A stretch of DNA of 64,000 nucleotides, taken from NCBI GenBank assembly GCA_905178155.1, contig CAJINV010000014.1, forward strand, positions 1,629,984-1,693,983. Reading direction: 5' to 3'. A program made the position numbers and the translations under genes. The notes under the pieces are model-generated. The model saw only the letters and a program-made list of their open reading frames with translations, made no database searches and was not told where the DNA came from. Numbering within the stretch: position 1 is the first letter of the stretch; each line of letters opens with the position of its first letter. Below are positions 11,678-23,827 of this stretch, piece after piece. The DNA comes from Amoebophrya sp. A120 (taxonomy: Eukaryota > Sar > Dinophyceae > Syndiniales > Amoebophryaceae).

Positions 11678-14425
11678 ATGAAGCGCTCGTATGGGACCAC
11701 CGGGCAGACTATGCCGTCGGAGTTTGAGTTTTTCCAGGTATGTTTTTTGTTGAATAGCAGTAGCTGTAGCACAAATAATAATTATAATAAACAAGCGACC
11801 TTTCCGTTTCCAATATGCACGTGTACTTAGATGCAGCAGTGTCTCTGAGAATTTTTTGCAAGATGGAGTCAAAATCTAAATCATGAACATGATGTTCATC
11901 TTTTACAATTATGTCTCTTCTACATCAAAAAACAGAGCCGGTGCGAGTCGTGCAAAACCGCCACGGAGCCCCAGATCATCCTGCAAGCGAAGCGCGAGTG
12001 GGGTATGGCGTCCAGCCACTGGCTAACGACGATTCGCCATCACGGCACGCAGGAGCATGAGGGAAAATACGCTTCCTTCTGCAAGTATTAAAACTAAAGT
12101 GCTTTGATTTTGCAGTACTATCTTGCGGCCCTGCGATAGACGTTTGTGTTTTTATTTGGCATAAAGCACACAAGCACAACTCTATCGCAGGCCCGACGCG
12201 ATCGAGACACCACACGGATCCGTGACTTATGTAGCGACATTTTACTGCCGGAGGTGCCACATCTTGTCCTCAGAAGAGTTTCACAAGCCGTTGTACTTGG
12301 AAAACTACTCCAGGTCCAAACTGTTTGCCGCCGGTTTGCGCTTTGTCCGTGCGACGGCGCGCGACTTGATCCTGCAGGCCTGCTTCAAGTTCATGCTGGA
12401 GTACAACATCTCCCTGACCCTGCGCCAGATCGAATCGTTGAAGGCCTTCGTGAAGATGAACCACTACCGCGACCAGGCGGCCAACCACAACGCCAACAAA
12501 CTGATGCTGCATGTCTTGTGCCAGACCGCCAAGAACGCGCTCCGCGGGCGCGTCCCGACTTTGGAGGCCGGACAGACCGGCGTCACGATCGAGGTAAAAT
12601 TACGATTAGATGTTTATGTAGATGTGAGTGTGGGTTTGAATTTGAATTTGAGTTTGTGAGTGGAGGTTAAAATGTGAGTTTGTATGTGGAAGTGAATGTG
12701 AGTCTCCGTGTGATTCTGAATTCAAAGAACACGATGATCCGCTACCGACTCTACCTCCAACTAGTGCCGTTGCATCATGATGTCCTTACGTTTTTTCATT
12801 CAGCAAGAAGATCATGATCAGCACTTGTTGTTCATGTGCGTGTTTATGTTTGAATCATAACACTATGATCACTCACAACAGACCTGCCAATCCACCGAGG
12901 ACATTGTCGTCGCCACGACCCCCGAGCAGGCCGGCTTGAAGGACTCCGACCCGAGTGCGTGGTGCTTCGGGCGACTCGAGATGTTGGAAGAGCGGCGGAT
13001 CAACAGATTCGTCAAACTCCTCGAGTCGATGATCTTTTTCCGCATCGCCACCATGAAGGGTGAGTTGGCGGGGCAGATGAATGTGATCCAGGGTTCCGGT
13101 GTGGTCACCCCCAAGATCAACCCGTCCGAAGGTCTGCGCTGCATCCTCGACGGGGACGGTTTGGGCGTGCTCGACGGATTGGCGTGCATTGTCATGGGCA
13201 AGAAGACCTCCCCGGAGGTGGCGACGATCAAGCAGGAGATCAAGACGTTCACCGAGCGGAAGGCGCAGGACAAGAAAGACATCTTGAAGAAAGCGAAGAT
13301 GGATGCGCAGGCGTTGAAGACGCAGAGTCAGCGCGCCGCGAGAGTCAACGTGGCCGTCGGGTTGGACCAGCAACTCGAAAACCTCGAGGACGAAACGCAC
13401 CGCAAGCTCGTGCAGCACGACGCGGAAGTGAAGGAGTCCACCCTGCTGATGACGGACCGGCTAAAACAGGCCGAGGAGACCAAATACTTCCAAGTGAAGT
13501 GCCGGGGACAAACGCCGACCGTACGTTTTTTAATTAGAACTTTCTGTCCGGACACGATTAATGGAAACATTGGACTCATCGTATATTCTACACATTTCGT
13601 GTTCAAGTAAATCGTCCTCAACGTAGTTTTTCTTCCCGCGTAATAGCTGTGCATGTAGTTGTAGACTTACAGATCTTCATGTTCATGTAACAGCCATCAT
13701 CTGAGAATGTATCATCGTGCTTTGCTTTGGCTTTTCAATTTTAAAATAAAACTTATCAGTTACCGGGGGAATGCCTCAGCTTGGACACCGCGTACTACAA
13801 CTGGCTGGACGAGTTGTACTACAGCTCCAAGACGGAGTGCGAAGAGCCGGACGTCAAAAAAATGATGATCATCCCCGGCCGCTCCAAGATCCACATCATT
13901 CTGAAGAACAAAAAGAAAGAAATGGATGAGTGGTTCACTAAGGTGGTCGAAAAAGAGTTTTGGGTGACCTGCAAGGCCGGTAAGAAGATCAAGAAGATCA
14001 TCTGGTTTCCCCAGGAGTTCACCATCAACGAGGGGAACATCATCATCCGCTTCAAGGTCCCGATGGCCGTCGACACGGGCTCGGACTCGAACAGCGAGGA
14101 GGAGGAGTACAACCTGCAGATGCGGGGCAATAAGAAGAAGGCGATGGACAAGTTGTTGAAGACCGGTGCGCTTTTGTACAGTACCACCGACGAGGAGGTG
14201 ATCACCGGTGCCAACGCGCAGGCAAGCAGTTCTTCTTCGTCCTCTTCCTCCTCCGGTGCCAACGCGTCTTCGTTCAACCTGCTGCCGAAGAAGCACAAGC
14301 GCAAGGAGGACGAGGGCCGGTTGTTGGACGACGACTCCGAGAATGACAAGGAGAACAAGTCCCCGAAGAACAACAACACCAAGCGCAGGAAGTCTACGGA
14401 TGATATTGATGAGAGCCTGTTGTAA
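11678..14425 (+). CDS. Element protein of 638 residues with zinc-binding-like CxxC pairs, five exons
   Basis: Proposed exons are 11678-11737, 11936-12084, 12191-12593, 12882-13520 and 13760-14425. All introns begin GT and end AG, and the 1917 coding bases close in frame. The N-terminus has Cys23-x2-Cys26, Cys69 and Cys89-x2-Cys92 (FYCRRCHIL), which could hold one or two zinc ions. A helical middle part follows, including a predicted coiled coil (about IKQEIKTFTERKAQDKKDIL onward). The C-terminus has a Ser run, acidic patches and a basic NLS-like end (KKHKRK, KRRK). No family was recognised. Zinc-binding and nuclear features would suit a DNA-binding or transcription role, but that is a guess. 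Confidence 0.8.
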
Positions 14426-15763
14426 TTGTAAAACACATCTTCATCGGTTATTCTGATCATAGTTGTGGATGTGGTTGTCGTTATGTCTCGGTCTACCTAG
14501 TCTTAGCCATAGCCACAGCTTCCTCCCTGCAGCTGATGTGCGCGAGGTTCTTCTAGTTTCTCGTATGGAAAAATAACAACTCTAATTCGAACAACAGCAA
14601 CAACGCGAAGGCGAAGCTTGTCGGTACTACAATAAGCGCTGCTACTTAAAGGAAGACAAGCAAGTTTATTTGTCACGCATCACCACCTCCTCCTTTATAT
14701 CTCCATGTTGCGCGAGAGCTACTCGTAGTTCAAGTTGCAGCGTGGAGATGATTCGTTTTATATCGAGCTCATGCCAAGAGGCGACGGCGAGCTCATGGTC
14801 ATGCCAAGAGGCGACGGCAATTTATATCGAGCTCTCTTTCATACAAGCTCACGCCAAGAGGTGACGGCGTGAGTTTGATTCTTCTGTCGAGCACGTCAGC
14901 ATGATTTTTTTGTTTCGCACTACCACGGACTATTTTTGGAGGATCGCGCGTCCGTCTTTAGAAATTGTTTTCTATTTCTTTTAGACAGATGATAATAGGG
15001 CGACGCTACCTCTCCTGCGGATTCGAAGGCAATGCTTCCCTTCGTTCCAAGAAACTTTTTCATCAGATAATGAATATCTTTAACATCATGCGACGTGCTC
15101 AAAGTACAAAAATAAAAATACAGAACTTTATATTTGATAAATTAATATCTACATCGAGATCTTTCTCCGCCGGTGTTCGCGCCGGTTTTCTTTTTATGAG
15201 CACTACACGTAGAGGTAATAATATTATAATTATATTTCTTATCAGACATTCGAATCACCAATTTTTATCCCGCCACTTATAGTGGTGGGCTTGACGACAC
15301 GACTTGCTTCGCGAAGCCAGCAGAGACGAAAGACTCGTCCTAGTCTCTCCTGGTCTTTGCAACTACGATTTATACCCATCCGTTGAGTGAGAGACTTGTT
15401 GTTTATCCACTGTAGTGCCCGCACGATGAAAAACGACGCTACGAAGAAGACGGCAAAACAGACGATGTAGAACAATCATCCTCCTCTTCGGTATTAGAGT
15501 TAGACTATGAATAAAAATGTATGTGCAGTGACAGGTGGTGCCTACCTGCCGTGAGAGCGCACCTGTAGGAGGCGGTTGCTGCTTTTGATTCTCAAGGAGA
15601 CGCTGTTTAACAAACCATTTGTTTTACAAACAAGAACGAGAATCCTTCTGCTGGCTTGTATAGCAGCAGACTTGTATCAACGTGTCGATGAAATTAAAAA
15701 AAACCGAATCATCACATCGGTCACTCGCGCCGTGGCATGCGAGCCTATGTTCTTTTTAGCACG
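14426..15763. other. Right non-coding part of the element
   Basis: No convincing gene. A 77-codon minus-strand frame (15475-15242) begins with a hydrophobic stretch but lacks an ATG start. The notable content is three regularly spaced 16-base repeats (separate entry) and AT-rich DNA near 15100-15250. Confidence 0.4.
14773..14868 (+). repeat. Three 16-base repeats at exact 40-base spacing
   Basis: GCCAAGAGGYGACGGC occurs at 14773-14788, 14813-14828 and 14853-14868, each 40 bases from the next. GAGCTC or similar sequence lies between copies. Such phased copies resemble iterated protein-binding sites (iterons) and are found only in the element's right arm. Confidence 0.75.
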
Positions 15764-16186
15764 AAAATGCGAATAGTTGTGGTTTTGCTTTAAACCACAA
15801 CTATTCAAATTGGTCAGATTTGACCAATTCCGCGGAATTTGCGTCGTCGGTCGTGGTGAGAAGAAAGGTCGTTGTCGGTCACCAAGGTATGTATCGGTGC
15901 AAAGAATTCAGATGTACTAATTTTGGAACTCAAGTGATCGGTGATATGTCGTAGGGCGCTTTCAGGAAGGTGGATCATGGCTTTCGGAAGGTGGATCATG
16001 ACTTTAGGTTTTAGGGTTCATCAAAATAATCATGACCAAGTTCATCAAAAATCACCTTCGAGTTCATCAAAAATCATCTTCGGTTTTTGCGAGAGTCATG
16101 GTGATGTTTTTTGAATTCGGTATTTTTTTTTTTGAATTCGGTACTTCGGATTTCCAAAATTCATACAACGGAGTTCCAAAATTCGT
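15764..16186 (-). repeat. Right terminal inverted repeat of the 16-kb element
   Basis: This is the reverse complement of 1-423, with no mismatch noticed over its length. It carries the mirror copies of the palindrome cluster and of the subterminal repeats. Host DNA appears to begin at 16187. Confidence 0.93.
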
Positions 16187-16608
16187 ACACCGAATACCTT
16201 TGCATAATCGCCAACTTAGCACTTTCTGATGTCCAGGTTTCTATATTTTGTCCCTTCATATACTATGTGGTCCACCAACATAATTCTACTTCAAACGTCG
16301 AGGTCTACTACTTCTTCACCCGTCGGAAAAGAAAACGCCGTGGAGCTGTGCTGTCGAGATGAACCGGAAGACTGTTCATTTCGGCTTGCCGTTGCCCTAC
16401 TCAACCGCCCTGCTGCGGATATTGATATTTTATTCCGGTCCACGTGGGTCACCGACGTTTTTCTTGAGGAGTTCGGAGGTGTTGATAACCACACTAGCCA
16501 CTTCACCACCACTTTCCCGACGAGAAGTATTGGAAGCAACTTCAGTATTGGAAGCAACTTCGAGAATGTCGTCTGAAGACGGTTCTGAGGCTGCCACTTC
16601 AACCACGA

Positions 16609-17566
16609 CCGGGGAGCAGCACATCACCGCAACGACCCGTGCAGCTGGCAGGCTGTTGTTAAGGGTTGAAAAAATTAAGGTTTACATCAGGGTTTTGGTT
16701 CGTTGTTTCATAGATTTCGCAGCCCCCGCCTTTGTCCCTCTTCGCACCGCCCGGCAGTTGTCCAGGTGGTGCCTTGGTTCGTATTTCGTCTGGCTGGCAA
16801 AACCAAAGCCGCCGGGCCTTCAGAGCTGAAGGCCCTTCTGCCTTGATGCCGATCCAGATTTTGTGCGAGGTGTCGCCACAATTCTGACGAGCGCACGCTG
16901 GCTGATTTGGGGGTCAGCATTTCCCTCGAGATCTAGGCTGGCATCTACGCCAGGCAAGCCGCCTCGCCTCGCGCGTTACTTGGTACGCGGAGCAGGCTGC
17001 CCGGCTTTTCTGCCTCTGGATCTCGTTCCGCAATCTTGCGGGACAACGTTCGGAGGCAGAGGTAGATCACCACCCTGGCCAGCCAAAGAGATGCGTGCCC
17101 CTGTGATGGCTGCCGCCAAAGCGGCAGGGTTTTGGTCAGGGTTTTGCTCCGAAAAGGCTCACCGCAATCGAAGCAAAAGCTTATTTTTTTCGGGAGCTTC
17201 CCCCGAGCTAATAAAATCAGTTTTTGCTTTCGCTTTGCTCTCCTTTTTGTCGCCGAAAGTGTGGAGTTGTTCTGGGCGGGTTTGTTCGCCCATATCGTGC
17301 CCAGGCAACCTGCCTGGCCTTGCAAGTTACTTGGGGCGAGTGACAGGGCGCCCGGTTGCTCTGCCTCCGGATCTCGCTCCGCAATCTTGCGGGACAACGT
17401 TCGGAGGGAGAGGTAGATCACCATCCTGGCCAGCCACAGAGATGCTTGGCTCTGAGGTGTCCGCCGTCGACCTCATCTTCAAACCAAAACAGCACAACAC
17501 CTCATCTTCAAACCATCCGGGGAGCAGCACGTCACCGCGACGACCCGTGCAGCTGGCAGGCTGTTG
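16609..17566. repeat. 50-bp exon fragment duplicated on both sides of an 858-bp insert
   Basis: Bases 16609-16658 and 17517-17566 match except for a few changes and encode the same residues, GEQHxTATTRAAGRLL, in the plus frame. The copies flank GC-rich DNA that itself holds an internal direct repeat. The layout suggests an insertion with a long flanking duplication inside the 5' part of the cysteine-rich gene, or an unequal exchange. Confidence 0.65.
16955..17440 (+). repeat. Imperfect direct repeat of about 150 bp with hairpin
   Basis: The block at about 16955-17100 recurs at about 17295-17440. Both share CCGCAATCTTGCGG plus GACAACGTTCGGAG and the sequence around GGTAGATCACCA. Each copy can fold, with TGCCTC near the front pairing with GAGGCA behind, and with a small CCGCAA/TTGCGG stem. 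Open reading frames across this stretch on both strands follow from the repeat and are not called. Confidence 0.6.
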
Positions 17567-17599
17567 CAAAAGGAACCCGGACCACGGCACGCGGACGGA

Positions 17600-20500
17600 A
17601 TGGTTCTCGTACATAGAAGTAGAACTACATCAGATGACTACGACATCAATGCGGATGGTGCTGATGAGCCACGAAGCGGAACAAACACCAGGGGTAGTAT
17701 TAGTAACATCAACAGAGGGAGAATACGTGCGACCAGAGAAGCAAGAAGTGGAAGTGCTGCGGCTGACTCGGTGGTCTTTTTGGACGAATCTACTACTCCG
17801 CAAAAACTGCGAGGGCAGCAGCAGAGGGTGCAGGTGGTCATGGATGATCACGATCAGATCAAATATGTACTCAATTATCCTGAGCAGGAGGTATGAATTG
17901 CAAATATGTCTGGGTCTGGAAGAGCCATGCTGTTTTTGCATGACGCAGAAGGTCTGGCATGCAAGCTCTAGCATCACAGGTTTCGAGAAGCTTCCGCAAT
18001 GCCGAATCCGCATGACAAGTCCCCCGCTTTGGGGACAGAAAGTGGGCAGCTTTTGCCACCTATGCATGAGAGATTTTTCTGTGTTCGGAAATGCGCATCA
18101 CAAGTTTGTATTCTTCCAGACCCAGACATATTTGCAATGCATAGGAGGCGGAAAAAAACGATCCTCATCGCGGGCCCCCTACAACGACGACACGGACAAC
18201 GGAAACCACAAGGAGAACCCCCTCGCCCGAGATGAAAATAACGCATGCCCGGCGCGGCACTAGCAGCACTACCACCACCAGATCTCGAGCAGCCGCAGCC
18301 CAACTCGGCTTGCCCGCACCATCTCCGACTCCCGTTGTCTTGTTCGAACCCCCGCCGCCGCCAGCGCCCGGCCCCGCTCCCGCCGTGGCTCCCGGCAAAG
18401 CCGCGGGCTACGACTACAAGGGGAACGCCTTTTGCATGTGTGGTGGCGATTGGCTGAACTGCAGGGGTCCCCCCCGACACCCTTACTTTTCGCAGCACGC
18501 CGACGCTAAAGTACCCTCCGCAACTACGGTGCAGGCCTGCGGTGATGCGTGTGACGCGAAAGTGGATAACTGTGCCGCCTTTTCCTTCGCGCAGTCTCCC
18601 TTCAACACCCACTGGCAGGACACGCCATGCATTCTCTTTCTCACCGACGGAGCAATGATAGCGCGCGTGGACGACTCAAGCGTGTACATATCCATTGAAA
18701 ATATCTCTGGGTCTGGAAGACTCATCTTCCAGAACTCTTAGAGTTCGGCTTTGTCATTCTAGGTCCTCTGGCTGAAGAGCAAGTAGAGAGACACAAAAGC
18801 GTGAGCTTTTGCATGAGCAGCAAAAGCCGCCCACTTCTGGACTACGGCACTATTTTTCATTTTCGTACAGGATAGGCATAGGCATTGCGGGCCCCTCTCA
18901 ATAAAACTTGTGATGCCACAGCTCGCACCAGTTCAGGCCTTGGCTCGAGGTGATGATGCGAAGCCTGCAAGCATGTTGGCAGATCTTGACGTGACCTTCC
19001 GGACGCAGAGGTATTATTTGCGCTGGATACTAGTCCAGTGCGAACGCTGTGCACTGCTTCCGGAGGAGAGATAAGTGCTACAAAATGAACGTTGACATCA
19101 CCGTCGATAGCAACACTGCTAGTCGGTACGCCAAAGCTTCTGGATACCAAGGGCAGACTCTGCCCTATTACGTCGCCACGACTCACACCACGCTGTCGTA
19201 TCCTGCCAACTACGGTGGTTGCCACCGCCTGTGCATTGAGCAACCCGAAGTGACACACAACAAGCTTCTCGTCTCGGACATCAGCGATAACGCGATTCGC
19301 AGCCGAGACATGGACTTTATGCTACGACAGAAATGCACATGAAGAACTCGGCTGTCTCCCGTTCCCCCTCTTGATTTGTTGTGCAAAATGTTGATCCGTA
19401 GGCCCTTGTTACCCTTTGTCACAAGCGAAACTGGAGGTGGAGTTGTTTGCATAACTTAACAGCAGGCTGAGGCTCCTTCAGATGACACAAGGCGAGACGA
19501 GTGATCCTTCGGAAATTTGTCATGCAAGGGGAGCGGCAAGAATGAACGCGCTTTCGCTTTGTTTGTTTCTGCGAAAACTGCCCTCCAGGTCCAGACGAGG
19601 TGCGGGAGTTGAGCGAGCGTCTGAGCACTCTCATACATCAAGGCCACCTTCGATGAAGCGACGAAAAACTGCAAGTGCCATAATTAGAGTGTTTTACAAC
19701 ACAGATGACAGATGAAACAGATGACACAGATGATACAGATGACCAACTTTGCGAATTTTGTTGAGGGGCTTTTTTTGGTCATCTGTGTTCACAGATGACG
19801 AGCATTCGAACAGCGAAAACCGGAGCCCCAAAATCCAAAACAGCCCTTTGTCGCCGAAAACAAAACAAAAAAGAGAGCCGGCTCTCCATTGTCGCCGAGA
19901 AAGTGCGAGCAGATAGAGCAGCAGCACCTCCACAGGCCCCACCCGGTGGGCCGATGCGCCAGCATTCCCAATGGCAAAGGCACGAGCACGACGATGCTGC
20001 GCAGATACGCCGATAGCTAGGCGGTGCTGTGCACTACACCTTCCCGCCTCGAAGAGATTCAGGCAAGGAATAGGGTAGATAGACCGACGACGTTCCGCTT
20101 CCTTCCAAATCTCTGGCTCCGCCCAAAAAATGGAGATTGAAGTGCGGGCTGTCATCTGTCATCTGTGCCTTTTCTTTTGCTTCCCGTCGAAACTTCGTCA
20201 TCTGTGTCATCTGTTCATCTGTACCTTCGTCATCTGTGCCAGCCCCCCCTTATACAACAGCCTACCATATGTACACAGCCAGATACGACCACGCCAGCCT
20301 GGCTGGCGGCGCACTCACGGTGGCTGCCAACGCTATTCCCTGAAAATTAAACATCTTCATGATCCAGTTTGTCACGCAAAACACGCAGCAAACAAAGACA
20401 AAGTCGAGTTTATGGGTCATGCAGAAAGTGGATCATGGTGATGGCGGTTAATTTGCAGGGAATAAACGCGATCGAGGAGTATCAAACGACCTGCCGGGAG

Positions 20501-23404
20501 CACTTCGCGAAAACCTGTCTCGGTAGCGGCGTCATGTTATCAACAGCGAATATCTCTGGGTCTTCATACTGGAACAAAAAACTACACTTGCCATGCAACA
20601 TTTTTTTGACATGCAAGAATGTCTGGAGTGCACGACGCAGAGCATGACAAGATCCGCTGAGTCTTCTCGATGCTAGCCTTCATGAGAAGCGCCCTCTTCG
20701 GCAAACAAGAAGCGCGCTCTTACTTAATTCCTTTTGCTGACTTCTATGCAACTTCGATTTTATATTTTGTGACTGTCTTTGTCTACTCCAGTTTCAGCAA
20801 CACTAATCGGGATGTTTCCAGATCCAAACTCAGGCGTGCTTGTTGCCCTGCATATATATACGCCACATATGTTGCGACCCCGAGGAACTGCCGCGTATTG
20901 TGAGGAAATATACCTGTTCCTCCCCATATCCAATTTTGAAGCGGTATGCTTCCAGAAATTTGCGATGCTGATTTGCGGCCACAAGTCGCGTTTGTCCTGC
21001 AAGAAGGCAAATCCATATGGCCCGTCGCACTACTTATATTCGTCGGGCGATTTGTGACGCTATCATGGTGCCTAGGCCTACAGGGAAGGCGTCTGGTATA
21101 CCAAGCGCCTCCAATGCCAACACATTCCCGCCCAGCAAGTGCAGAGTCTGCCTGGATGCCCTCGCTGCAAGACAGCGCTTAATATCCGTGTGCAAAAATT
21201 GCGCGCCATAGATTTCTATCTGAATATGTGGACGAGGGGGGACGTTTCATCGTGATACCGTGCGACCTCGCACAACGGCAAGTACGCAGAAAACGAACAC
21301 TCGAAGTCCGTTTTAAAAGACACGGTACGCAAAACACAAGCTCACCTTCGCGTTCGCACACATACAAAACGCATGACAAAGTCTCCCTAAACGGGTAGAG
21401 GTCGACATCACTTGTGGTCATGTCAAGTCCCAATATACTGGCGGAAACTTGAACTTCGCATCATGATCACGCAAGAAAATAAAGATATACAAGTCCAACT
21501 TCTATGACTATGTAGTATGTAGTATGTGTGCAGTAGCAGTTGTAAACTTACTGTGGACACAGGAAGTGCCTGCCCTACCAGTATCCCCCATCCGCCGCCT
21601 GCAATGCCGAAGTCTGCTGCGTGCCGCTCCGCGCATGTAAATTGCTGACGTGCTCGGGTCCGAAACTGAAGGACATGTCGAATAAAGATTCCCTGTACTG
21701 CAACCCAAGCGACGCTGCGTTCTGCAATACCAATGACTGTTGCGACGGGAAGTGCTACGAAGCTCTCTGTCCAATGCGCGAAGAGATATCCGATTTCGCC
21801 ACGAAAACGTGCCCGGCCAGAGAATGCGTCACTGCGGACTGCTGCCCCGATGGGAAGTGCTACGATGCTCTCTGTCCAGCCGCGACGCACGAAAAGAAAT
21901 CCGATTTCGCCACGAAAACGTGCCCGGACCGAGAATGCGCTGCTGCGGACTGTTGCCGGCAGAAGTGCACACAGGGCTTCTGCGACGAGGTGAAGCAACC
22001 GCCGCCGGGGGAGAAAAAACGAATGAAAGTCATACAAAACGCCGTCTGCAGCGGAAACACGTGCGACGCTTCCAGCCAAAACGATGTTGCTCTCTGTTGC
22101 GAACTATCCACCTGCTGTGTACACGTATCGTGCATGTGCTTGTTCTTGCGAGACTTGCATAGAAAATAACTCATCTCTCCTCCCAGGGCAATTTTTTTTG
22201 GAAATCCAAACTTAACTTTTACTTTTCATGTTGAAAAAATTCGTATATGTTGTTTGTAGCTAGTACGACTACGATACTTGTTTTGCAAGGCATACGAACC
22301 CACCTGCGAGTCCGATTTCGACGGGGCGGCCGAGTGTCCAACGGGCTACCTGCCAAGGCCCGATCCGCAGCTGATCGCTTTATTGACCAGCGGCAGTGCA
22401 GCGCCCTCCTTGCCCGAAAAGCAGTCCCGCTGCTGCTTCGAAAAACAGTGCGCGTGCCGGTATCAAAAGTATGGCGTCGCTGCGGGCTGGCTAACTTCCA
22501 CATCCGTCTCCGAACCCGAGAAGGCGGCGGTGGGAGAGCAGTGCCCAGTGCAGGGAAGTAATCACTGCGCCATGTGCGACGATGGGTACCATCTAGAGCC
22601 GACTGTTACCGCCGCGCCGGACGCGGAAACGCGAATTTGTGTGGTGAATCGCTGCACGTTATCGGGTGGAAAATAAAACGTACGAGCCCAGGCTTGTCAT
22701 GCAAATCTGCAAATCCCAACACCAGTTGTTTCTCAACATCATCAAGTTTACTAGCCCCATGAGGAGCATACATCAGCATTTTCCAATGGTGTCTGGCAGT
22801 TTATTGTCGCACTGCCACTGATGAAATAGAAATCAGGACAAGACGATTGTCGATCTGCGATGCGGTTTCACAGGCTAAAGTGGATTACACTACGAGCCCA
22901 GGCTTGTCATGCGCAACGCGCAAAACTTGCTCGCTTGTGTAGCAAAATGCCCGTCTTAGCCCTGGGGAGGTTGTCACGTTTTTACACAGGACACACGTGC
23001 GACGATAGCGCGGTACAAGATGAACGCGGTGAAGATGTTGGCATCACTTCATCGCAAGTAAAGAACGTAACCCGCATCGGGGAGCCTGTGGTGGGCGACA
23101 TGCGGGATACGCGCGGCTTGGTCTGCGCGGAGAACGGGGCGCAAATGTGCTACATCTGCCTGTCTGGGTACGTTCTCGACAATACCACACATAACTGTCT
23201 ATCAGAAGAAGACCTAGCCAGCGGGAATAATACACGCCGGACGACCTCCGATCATGATGCTGCAAAGCCAACGGATTTGCGGAATACTATGCTGCTTGCA
23301 TGTGGAGCGTATGCAAATAAAAATGACTGGCTGGTGCGCAGGTGGAGTACTAGCTGCCGTGGCCTATCAAACAACTCATCGTCTAAAAACTACAAAAATA
23401 TATG
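17600..23404 (+). CDS. Long cysteine-rich, probably extracellular protein with PAN-like segment; exon model partial
   Basis: This is a multi-exon gene. The proposed start is the ATG at 17600 (17600-17890), or the ATG at 16566 if the frame continues across the insert upstream. Supported coding pieces: 17600-17890; 18145-about 18694 (Pro-rich linker, then a PAN/Apple-like stretch with CGDACD...NCAAFSF...TPCILF); about 19030-19340; about 20459-20540; about 21558-22110 (repeats of the type CPxRECxxxDCCxxKCYxALC); about 22289-22665; about 22995-23404. The frames of neighbouring pieces fit across several introns. Paired Cys, C-x-N-x-C spacing and lack of Lys-rich nuclear tracts suggest a secreted or surface protein. 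Exons between 19.3 and 21.5 kb are uncertain and the signal peptide was not located. It could be two genes. Confidence 0.5.
17891..18144 (+). mobile_element. Introner, family A (TGTCTGGGTCTGGAAGA ends)
   Basis: This 254-bp intron starts GT and ends AG. Its ends are inverted repeats built on TGCAAATATGTCTGGGTCT and its complement. The flanks share AGGAGG, a likely target duplication. Splicing it out joins two open frames in phase. The same ends recur in at least three other genes in the window. Confidence 0.85.
18695..19030 (+). mobile_element. Degenerate family A introner
   Basis: The left end reads AATATCTCTGGGTCTGGAAG (18698-18720). A decayed complement, CTTCCGGACGCAGAGGTATT, lies near 18996-19015. 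TCCA flanks both sides. Removing it restores one frame (VYIS to SANAVHCF). No GT is seen at the 5' end, so splicing would be non-canonical. Confidence 0.6.
19700..20245. repeat. MITE-like element with (CAGATGA)n inverted ends
   Basis: Bases 19700-19743 are four to five degenerate copies of ACAGATGAC. Bases 20150-20240 carry the same motif in the opposite orientation (TCATCTGT, six or more copies). The 400 bp between holds no gene. It lies in the putative intron region of the cysteine-rich gene. Confidence 0.65.
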
Positions 23405-23827
23405 AAACTTGCATTGATTCGCACAAAAAGCATAAACAAGAACAACATTTATTACGACGACTTTCAGTATGAAATTGAAAATCCGGGTACTGAGTAATTA
23501 CTAACGCGTGTCAGGTTTCAGGATCGAGAACTGCAGGAGTGCGCCACGAAAATCCAAGACATAATCATAAACATGAGTTGCAGTTGGAGTTTGTACATAA
23601 CACAGCTAGTCGATTCTTGCTGCAGTCGATACGATTATAGTCCTGGGGTACGGCTCGTTTACCATTTGGACAATGGCGCAAGAAGACCAAGGCTTCGTCG
23701 CCTGAAGCTGAAGCTAATTCTAATTCAAACTCTTGAACCGCAGCACTGGCACACGAACGACACGAAACAGCAAGGGCATGATCAAGATCGAGTAACAAGT
23801 AAGAGAATTTGAACTGAGCTTTCGTCT

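Larger units (their letters stand above)
1..16186. mobile_element. 16.2-kb TIR element with a tyrosine recombinase and four unknown genes
   Basis: The two ends are reverse complements: base x on the left pairs with base 16187-x on the right for 423 bp, including an identical 11-base A/T run, so the copy looks recent. Between the ends lie five genes, only one of which, a tyrosine recombinase, is recognisable. All gene introns inside it are plain GT-AG introns without inverted repeats, unlike the host genes to the right. Long TIRs plus a tyrosine recombinase recall the ciliate Tec elements and some Polinton-like viruses, but no capsid, polymerase, protease or ATPase gene was seen. The left boundary coincides with the window edge, so the TIR could be longer and the target-site duplication cannot be read. 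The right flank starts with ACACCGAATACC. Confidence 0.85.

Noticed and set aside
1-16186. Polinton/Maverick or Polinton-like virus as a firm label
   Set aside because: No DNA polymerase B, retroviral-type integrase, packaging ATPase, protease or capsid protein could be recognised; only TIRs and a tyrosine recombinase are shared.
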